64,000 nt of DNA from Oxytricha trifallax. Taxonomy: Eukaryota > Ciliophora > Spirotrichea > Sporadotrichida > Oxytrichidae. A model generated the notes under the pieces. The model saw only the letters and a list, made by a program, of their open reading frames with translations, searched no databases and was not told the DNA's origin. Positions 57,856-64,000 of the stretch are shown in pieces. Location: assembly GCA_000711775.1 (NCBI GenBank), contig ARYC01001318.1, positions 1 through 64,000 of the forward strand, read 5' to 3'. Made by a program: the position numbers and the translations under genes. The first letter of the stretch is position 1; each line of letters begins with the position of its first letter.

Positions 57856-58557
57856 ATGGACAAATATCTGTCAAAGTACACTTAAAACTAAATTGATTTC
57901 AACTAGATTATTAAACTGCCAAGAAATAAGCTTAAAAGCTTGTGGCTTGAGAATATCATTAAATAAAATGAGAATTAAACAAGCAGTTATTTGAGTAATA
58001 TTTAAGTAGTAGCTGAAGAATTGATAAATAGTATGCCATCAAATCTTAAGTCATTAACCACTGATTAAAGTAGCAGCAGTAAATCAATGAATGACAAGAA
58101 TTATTTATAAATTGTGGGTTAAGAAAACATGGTTCACTTTTATAATAGCCCTTCTTCGACAATGAAGCCTATCCAGTACATCAAAGTAGATACTCAGGAG
58201 TCATTAAAATAAGAAGAAGATTAATAAAGTAAATAAAAGGACTTTAAGTTTCAAATTACATCTTAAACTATAGCAAAAGCTGGTTTAAATATTTTAACAA
58301 CAGCACCAACTATTATTAAAGTTCAAGAACTAATTCATAATAAGTAAACTTAAACTCAACACAGACAGGCTTAGTTGCAATAACATGAGAATTAATAAGA
58401 ACTAAAAGTAAAGAATATCATCATTTAGTTGTACTTTCAAATCATAGAAGAATTGAAAAATTTATAAAAGTAAGTTTTAATGGGAGATATATTGGAGATA
58501 TAACAAAAAGTAGGAAACCAAGCAATCACTCAAAATGCTGTCAAAATCGTGAATTGA
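57856..58557 (+). CDS. Unknown Gln-rich protein, 233 residues, intact
   Basis: The cleanest cellular-type ORF of the window: ATG 57856 to TGA 58555-58557 with no TGA or frameshift and many TAA/TAG-encoded Gln. Start MDKYLSKYTQNQIDFNQIIK; middle VVAEELINSMPSNLKSLTTD and GQENMVHFYNSPSSTMKPIQ; C-terminal helical, Gln-rich part LQQHENQQELKVKNIIIQLY and EELKNLQKQVLMGDILEIQQ, heptad-like and probably a coiled coil. No family recognised. It stands alone between AT-rich DNA and a palindrome. Confidence 0.55.
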
Positions 58558-58879
58558 TCAAATTCTTAAAGTATAAAGAAATATAAATAAATGATGCTGA
58601 TATAATACTTTCAGAATTAAAACAAATTTTTATAAAATAAATATGGATAAAATGGTAATTAAGCCCTAAGTAGGAATAGTATTTTGAAACTCTTGCTATT
58701 AAGAAATGCTCCATTATAGCAATAAATCGAGCAATTGTACATATTTTACTAACAATAAACAGAGATATTGACGTCAGTAATATCGGCCAAGATATATTTC
58801 AGCGGGAATAAATGGTTGACTTCATGGTAACTTTGCACATCACTCCATCGCACTGTTGGGAAATCACCTTTTATGAATG

Positions 58880-59620
58880 ATAACAAGCGAGATTAAATTT
58901 GTCCTAGATTACTCAAACCAACAACAAGCAATACGGGGAGTAAATATTGCCCAAAAGTATTCAGCCTAAATCTTTTTGAATAATTGGAGCCAATTTACCA
59001 AAAAATCCAAGTTTCCCAAAAGAGTAGCATGAGCACGATTTATTGACATCCCCGTGAGCAACTTCTGCGGGAGTAACTAAGTAGCTAGGATTAGGATATT
59101 TACTATGTCATTATGTAGAGAAAATGATATATCTACTGAAACAATATACTTTGGTCGTTGTCACTAGTTACGATATTGGCTGTAACTCGTTAAACTATGT
59201 TTTGCAAAGTGATTCTTAAGGTGATGAAGCTAAATATACGGGGCTTCAGAATTAATGGGCATGTAGCATATTGTTTCATCGAAAGTATGTAGCAACTTAA
59301 CGGGGGAATCCAGTTACAGCAAGTTCGTAACTAGTTACATCATCAGAATTATCTAATTACAGTTTCGCACAGTTCGACTCTATCGAAAAATATCTCGAAT
59401 TTCCTGATTCTAGGCTACATAGTTACTCCTGCAAAAAGTTGCTCGTTTCAATTTCAATACATTGCAGACTTTGCTACTCTTTTGGGAAACGTATATTATT
59501 AGTAACCGAACGTCATACATTCAAAAAGATTTGGCTCAAATACCTTTGGACAAAATTTACTCCTTTTATAACAGACCGATTGTTGCTTTAACATTGAGGA
59601 GATAGCCTTTTTATGTTTCT
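58880..59620. repeat. Imperfect palindrome (old foldback structure)
   Basis: Two diverged inverted arms centred near 59250. Best-preserved pairs: 59011-59029 with 59472-59490 (19 bp, perfect), 59056-59090 with about 59410-59445, and 58966-58985 with about 59520-59540. Each pair is symmetric about the same centre. The region is visibly richer in G+C than its flanks and contains no convincing ORF. Outer limits are approximate. Confidence 0.7.
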
Positions 59621-59869
59621 TCTGTATTACATATAATATTTCTCATGTTGAGATATCCCTGAGTTCAGTACTTTTCTATTAGTAGAAAAGCTAATTTCAG
59701 ATGGTCTTGATCAAATGTAAGATTTCAGCTATGAAAAATTCTCATTAGAGTTTATCTTGAATGCAACACTGTCTTGTTTTTCACTATATCGAGACCAATC
59801 ACAGTTTCAGCTTGACTTCTGCTCATATGCCATCAGGGTTCATTTACAATTTTATCCATGTTTATTATA

Positions 59870-61070
59870 TACAAATTTGTTTTAATTCTTAAAGTATTAT
59901 AATATTTTTTAAATTATTAATTAGAAATTTGTTTGTTTATATAAATTTATTTATATATAATCTGGGACTAAGTAGAAAAAATTATTTATTTTTACTACTT
60001 GGTCATAGTATTTATAATAATATATTGTAAGAAAACTAAAAATAAAAAAATTCAGAATGTACAATTTAAATTAAATTAGTTTTCTACAACTATCTAATTA
60101 GACATCTTCACTTTATTAATATATTTTATAAATCACAATTATTGACATATTATATTGCGAATTTTTAAATTTTTGATACTTATATTATATGATTATTAAC
60201 AAATTACTCATTTCTAACAAGTGAATAAATCACATTTATTAATTGTAAAAAGATCATGTAATTTTACTTCAAATAATTAAAATATTATTTTTTATTTACT
60301 AATAATCATAATATATTTATTAAAATTGGGATTAAGTAATGAAAACAAAAACTTTTAAAAATCATCCAAAAGTGATAATAATAATAAAATAAATAAAATT
60401 ACTAAATTATTGTATTTTTATCTAATTAAATAAGGTTACTTATACATTTCTTTATTTCTAAAAGTTTTCCATATTTAAAATTTTTTTTTCTATTTTGACT
60501 GAATGAAATTAAATTTACATATAAAATTATCATCGAACTTGCATAAATCATGAAAAACAAGCAATATGATATTGACAAAGCTTACACATGGGATTATATA
60601 ATCAAATATTTTATATCAAACCCTAAACTTTACGTTTAGCTATAATAGGTATCAATGCTGTTTGATAATAATATTTATGAAAGAAAAGATATCTTGAATC
60701 TGAAACATCATAGTAGAAAATATTATAAGTCACATTTAGAGAGATAAATCCATTTTCGCTAGAATTTTAGCTTCATGCAATAAATTGATATAGCTGTAGA
60801 TTATTTTATTTGGATATTTAAATTTGTAGTAAGCTACTGAATTTATAACTTGGTAGAAACTAAATAAACAATAGAGAAGTAAATCTTAACAATAATATTC
60901 ACCAAAGCTCATCATTAAAAATAAAGAAAACTAATAGCCATCATAGAAGCATAATTAATAACATATATCTAAATTGTAAGATTAAAGGTAATTTTAAAGT
61001 TAATAGGGTAATCCTATAAAAGTAATTAACAAGGATGATGAATATTTAAAATATGAATATGATTAGCATT
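59870..61070. other. AT-rich DNA without a recognisable gene
   Basis: About 1.2 kb of very AT-rich sequence up to the left end of TBE-4; no conserved ORF or repeat seen. Confidence 0.55.
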
Positions 61071-61208
61071 CAAAACCCCAAAACCATTTCAGTAGTTTGA
61101 TTGAGTTTTTGATTGATAAAAGTAGACTATTAGTGCATACTTTATTAGGGTTTTAGTAGGGTTTATGTAGGGGTTTAATGTTTAAATATTAGTAATTTAA
61201 GTGAGTAT

Positions 61209-62254
61209 ATGCGAGGTTTGGGGTCAGTTTTTGACTGTGAGTATATAGATTTATTGTTTAAGTTACGATATGGATGTGATGAGTACAGTGAATAACTCAA
61301 GCCTGTTCTGAATTATACGTCTATTGCAAGGCTACTAGATAAATCTCCAGCAACTGTGAGGTCTCACTGTCTATTTGCATTTGATTTAAAGAGCTAGCAT
61401 CTTAATTCTAAGCCTAAGAGACCCTTGAAATTTTAGCAGCATCATATTGACTATCTTATTAATGATAAAACTCTTAAATACTGGGCTCATTTCTCTCTAG
61501 CCTAGAGTGTTTCATCGCCAATTTCCTGAGCTTCACATATCTGCTTAATCGATAGCTAACATATATAAAAGAACGGAATATCTTACAACATAGTCAATTG
61601 CATTAAGAGAGTGATTGACTTTAAAGTTCCATTTTATAAGACTAATTTAAATTATATATTCGATTAAATGCAGAGGTCTTAGGAACATAATATAGAGTTC
61701 ATATATGCTGATGAAGCTGTATTTACATTCAATACCTTTATATCAAGGTCTTGGTACAAGAGTTACAGTAATATAGAAGTTTATGACTAAAAAGTTAAGG
61801 TGTAAACTCATGCTATTCTTGGTGGAATAAGTGAAGATAGTGACCTCGAGACTTATGTTATTCACGCTCGATCTATTAAGACTGAACAATATATTTAGTT
61901 CTTGCAATAACTCAGAGATAAGTACGCTGACTAAGAGATTATTCTATATTCGTTGATAACTTGTCAGTTCATATAACTAAAGACTCAAAGAAGGAATATG
62001 AAAGGCTAAATATAGCACCTGTATTTAATGTTCCTTACAGCCCTTAGTTCAATGGAATTGAATTATATTGGGGGTTATTGAAAGGCCACTACAAGAAACT
62101 TTTACTCTATCACTTGATGCACGACTTGAATATAGATACAGTCAATTTTATAAAGAGTGCTGCTAAAAAAAGAGTCAGCGATGATAAAGCTAAAGTATGC
62201 GCAAGAGAAGGGAGATTTTGTGTATATAAATAAGTTTAAGATTTAAAAGAATGA
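61209..62254 (+). CDS. TBE transposase (42-kDa class, DDE)
   Basis: Start MRGLGSVFDCEYIDLLFKLR (ATG 61209), end TGA 62252-62254. DDE blocks: IYADEAVFTFNTFISRSWYK, then FVDNLSVHITKDSKK and VPYSPQFNGIELYWGLLKGH. An extra C near 61525 and a missing A shortly after form a compensated frameshift in the HTH-like linker compared with TBE-1. A second shift lies near 61945 before the second Asp block. Otherwise about 350 codons and very close to the TBE-1 copy. Confidence 0.85.
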
Positions 62255-62260
62255 ATAAGT

Positions 62261-63052
62261 TCACATATTAAATTTGCCCGAAAGGGATTTGGCTTCTCTT
62301 TCTTTTCTTCCTCTTAAGGCTTGCTTGGACCCATGTTTTTTCTCTTAGTGCCAGCTCCTGCATCTATGTTCATCTCTTCTGGCTTTTATAAATCTTTGAA
62401 GAGCCTCTTACTCAATTCATGTTTTACTTGAGACTTTCTCTCTCTGTTTAATTTGCTGCGCTCTTTCATCAATATATAGCAGTACCAGTTTTTTTTATAA
62501 AGTTAGAAGACTAAGCTTACTTGAGATGAAACGATGCTTTTGAAGTTCCTACAGCCAGGTGTCACTTATTTTTAATACCTTGCTTCTCTTTTTCTTCAGG
62601 AGAGATGCTGTAGCGTTTCTTATGAGCTTCTTAAATAACTTCATCTAAGTACTCAGGTATCAGAGTTCCAAGGACACCAAAGAAGAAGTTTCAATCTGGC
62701 AACTTATTAGAGAGTTGCAACTTTGATGGAAGGTAGAGAGCAACATCTGGATCACTCATACCATCATCATAGAGGTTTGTTCACTGAAATTTCAGGGTAG
62801 TTAGGTATCTCGATCATCCTAATTTCATTAGACTTAAAAGCTTTTTTCTCTTCACTTAGTAAGGCTTTTTAAGAATGATATTTTAGTTCCCTCCTAAGTT
62901 GGCAAGAACAATCCAATTATAATGGATTTACTAATCTAACTTAAGCACTTACCTTGCTATACCAAGTATCTATAAAGGCCCTCTTTACTTCGAAATTTTC
63001 CTATTAAATCTTGAGATTAAATTCTCTTCATTGCATCATTCATAGACTCCAT
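62261..63052 (-). CDS. TBE 22-kDa protein
   Basis: Start MESMNDAMKRIQSQDLIGKF (ATG 63050-63052), stop 62261-62263, 6 bp from the transposase stop. Aligns with 4695-5489 and 3-632. An extra A near 62870 shifts the frame after EGTKISFLK; further on, DEVIQEAHKKRYSIS shows TAA encoding Gln where TBE-1 has TGA. The C-terminus DAGAGTKRKNMGPSKP followed by a Glu/Lys run is a plausible nuclear localisation signal. Function unknown. Confidence 0.75.
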
Positions 63053-63109
63053 CTTGCTTCCTCTTTCTAGAAATGTTAATGAAATTTAAAATTATGGATA
63101 TCCACTCTA

Positions 63110-63420
63110 AGTTTATTAAAATCTTATTACTAAATAAGGAGGACCTACTGGAGGTCAACCTAGAAAAGATATGAGGAGAAGAATTGAAAAACTTGCTCCA
63201 AGTTTCACAGATTGATTTCCATTTTTATCAATCTATCTCCATTAAATTGCTCCTAATAATGTTTAATTATTTTTAGGAGGTCCTCCAAATTAAGTTAAAA
63301 CTTAATTTGGAGCATATTAAATTAAAAAATGTTTAATAAATTTACCTCCACATTAAGTTCAACTTGATTTGGAGGACCTCCTACAGAAACAAAACTTCAT
63401 TAGGAGTATTTTAATTTACT
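63110..63420. repeat. Repeat-rich divergent promoter spacer of TBE-4
   Basis: Between the diverging 22-kDa and 57-kDa genes. Contains inverted and direct copies of GGAGG(T/A)CCTCC near 63138, 63278 and 63372, and repeated TTAATTTGGAG / CAAATTAAG arms that can pair with each other. Analogous in place, not in sequence, to 4340-4580. Confidence 0.5.
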
Positions 63421-63586
63421 AAAACGTATAAAATTCACATAAAATATGCCAACTTACAATCTTTTATGGTTACTTATTTTTATTACCTCTCAGCCGAGAA
63501 TCTACCAGAGTGTCTTATATTCTATTATTATACTATACCTAGGTATATTTTATCATTATTATAATAAAATATATCAGCAAACTAAA

Positions 63587-64000
63587 ATGAGCGCTAACCT
63601 TTTGAGAAGAGCGGCATTACTTGAGTAAAGTCAATCAAAATTATCATTCCAGTAACCAAGAAAAGTAGAGATCAGAGACGCTTGTACTCAGTGGGAGCCT
63701 AATTATGACAACTTTTACCAGTCTAGCTTTGAGATTTAAATATAAGTTAAGTAGGAGGTTATCAACGAAGCTGTGCAAATTGAGGAGGAGGTTAAACAAC
63801 CCGCTCTAGAGCATTAATAAATTCCAGCTAAAGTTGACTATTAATGTAAGGAATGCAATAAAGTTTTCCCTTACAAGTCAACTTATAAGAGACACTTGAG
63901 AGATATACACAACGATATGCCAAGGTTATCTCTCAAGCATTAAAAGAAAGATGGGAAGTATGTCTGTGAGTTCTGTGAGAAGCAATATTCTCATACTAGA
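63587..64000 (+). CDS. TBE 57-kDa zinc-finger/kinase protein, N-terminal part
   Basis: Start MSANLLRRAALLEQSQSKLS (ATG 63587), open to the window edge with TAA/TAG as Gln. Two intact C2H2-type fingers: YQCKECNKVFPYKSTYKRHL with following H, then KYVCEFCEKQYSHTR cut by the edge. An acidic linker (INEAVQIEEEVKQPALEH) precedes them. The kinase-like domain seen in TBE-2 would lie to the right. Here the second finger keeps both Cys, unlike TBE-2. Confidence 0.8.

Larger units (their letters stand above)
61071..64000. mobile_element. TBE-family DNA transposon, copy 4 (left part; runs off right edge)
   Basis: Starts at 61071 with CAAAACCCCAAAACC after ATT (61068-61070). Carries transposase on plus (61209-62254), 22-kDa gene on minus (62261-63052) and the start of the 57-kDa gene on plus (63587 onward). 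Its terminal region matches TBE-1 (inverted) more closely than TBE-2 or TBE-3, so TBE-1 and TBE-4 are one subfamily and TBE-2 and TBE-3 another. Confidence 0.95.

Noticed and set aside
30200..58557. Scrambled (permuted or inverted) gene segments
   Set aside because: All recognisable multi-block genes (PP2A-A, RPC1, PPPDE-PUL, VOC, SmD1) have their blocks in order on one strand.
59650..59870. SH2-like minus-strand peptide (WHMSRSQAE)
   Set aside because: Too short, preceded by TGA, and the phosphotyrosine-binding FLVR motif is absent.
1..64000. CRISPR array
   Set aside because: No regularly spaced identical repeats with unique spacers; the repeats seen belong to transposon ends and promoters.
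1..64000. tRNA and rRNA genes
   Set aside because: No T-arm/anticodon-arm pattern or rRNA core sequence was noticed by eye; a covariance search would be needed to exclude them.
1..64000. TGA as a general Trp codon in this organism
   Set aside because: Trp is normally TGG in the same genes; TGA also sits at Gln and Arg positions and terminates the intact ORFs, so decay is simpler. Kept as a finding only for the PP2A Trp site.

Overview
This window looks like germline (micronuclear) DNA of a stichotrich/spirotrich ciliate close to Oxytricha, Sterkiella or Stylonychia. Three observations support this. Recognisable proteins read through TAA and TAG as Gln while TGA ends genes (ciliate nuclear code). 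The mobile elements end in C4A4-type telomere-like sequence and duplicate a 3-bp ANT target, as telomere-bearing elements (TBEs) do, and they carry the TBE gene set (DDE transposase, a 22-kDa protein, a 57-kDa zinc-finger/kinase protein). The few introns that can be measured are 34-40 nt. The DNA is very AT-rich. Because there is only one stop codon, chance ORFs are long, so an ORF alone was not taken as a gene. All homologies were judged by eye from family knowledge; no search was run.

Layout. 1-7005 is a nested mobile region: a minus-strand non-LTR retrotransposon (LINE-A) broken by one complete TBE (TBE-2, 2617-6640, target duplication ATT) and abutting a second (TBE-1, 1-1828). 7006-14414 is AT-rich and holds decayed ORFs: a coiled-coil protein, two unknown proteins, a non-TBE DDE transposase, and a C2H2 zinc-finger/MT-A70 methyltransferase fusion. 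14420-14940 is another LINE fragment. 14941-19500 is mostly AT-rich, with an apparently perfect 347-bp inverted repeat. 19886-24890 is LINE-B (endonuclease plus reverse transcriptase) and an associated ORF. 27528-30145 is a truncated TBE (TBE-3) whose kinase gene is split by a 795-bp foldback element with 8-bp target duplications.

30200-58557 is a dense set of single genes or gene copies on both strands: AAA ATPase, AKTIP-like E2 variant, PPPDE-thioredoxin-PUL protein, PP2A scaffold subunit A, theta-like GST, SHIPPO-repeat axonemal protein, EamA/DMT transporter, OTU protease, S49 peptidase, SmD1, the N-terminus of the RNA polymerase III largest subunit, a VOC/epimerase-like enzyme, and several unknown proteins. 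Most contain frameshifts, often in A or T runs, in-frame TGA, or a lost key residue. They are therefore either decaying germline copies or genes carrying sequence errors; the window alone cannot decide. None is visibly scrambled. Two (PP2A-A and the VOC enzyme) contain AT-rich interruptions far longer than the other introns, which could be internal eliminated sequences. 58880-59620 is an old imperfect palindrome. 61071-64000 is the left part of a fourth TBE.

Within each TBE the transposase and 22-kDa genes converge with only 6-9 bp between their stop codons, while the 22-kDa and 57-kDa genes diverge from a repeat-rich spacer that probably holds both promoters.
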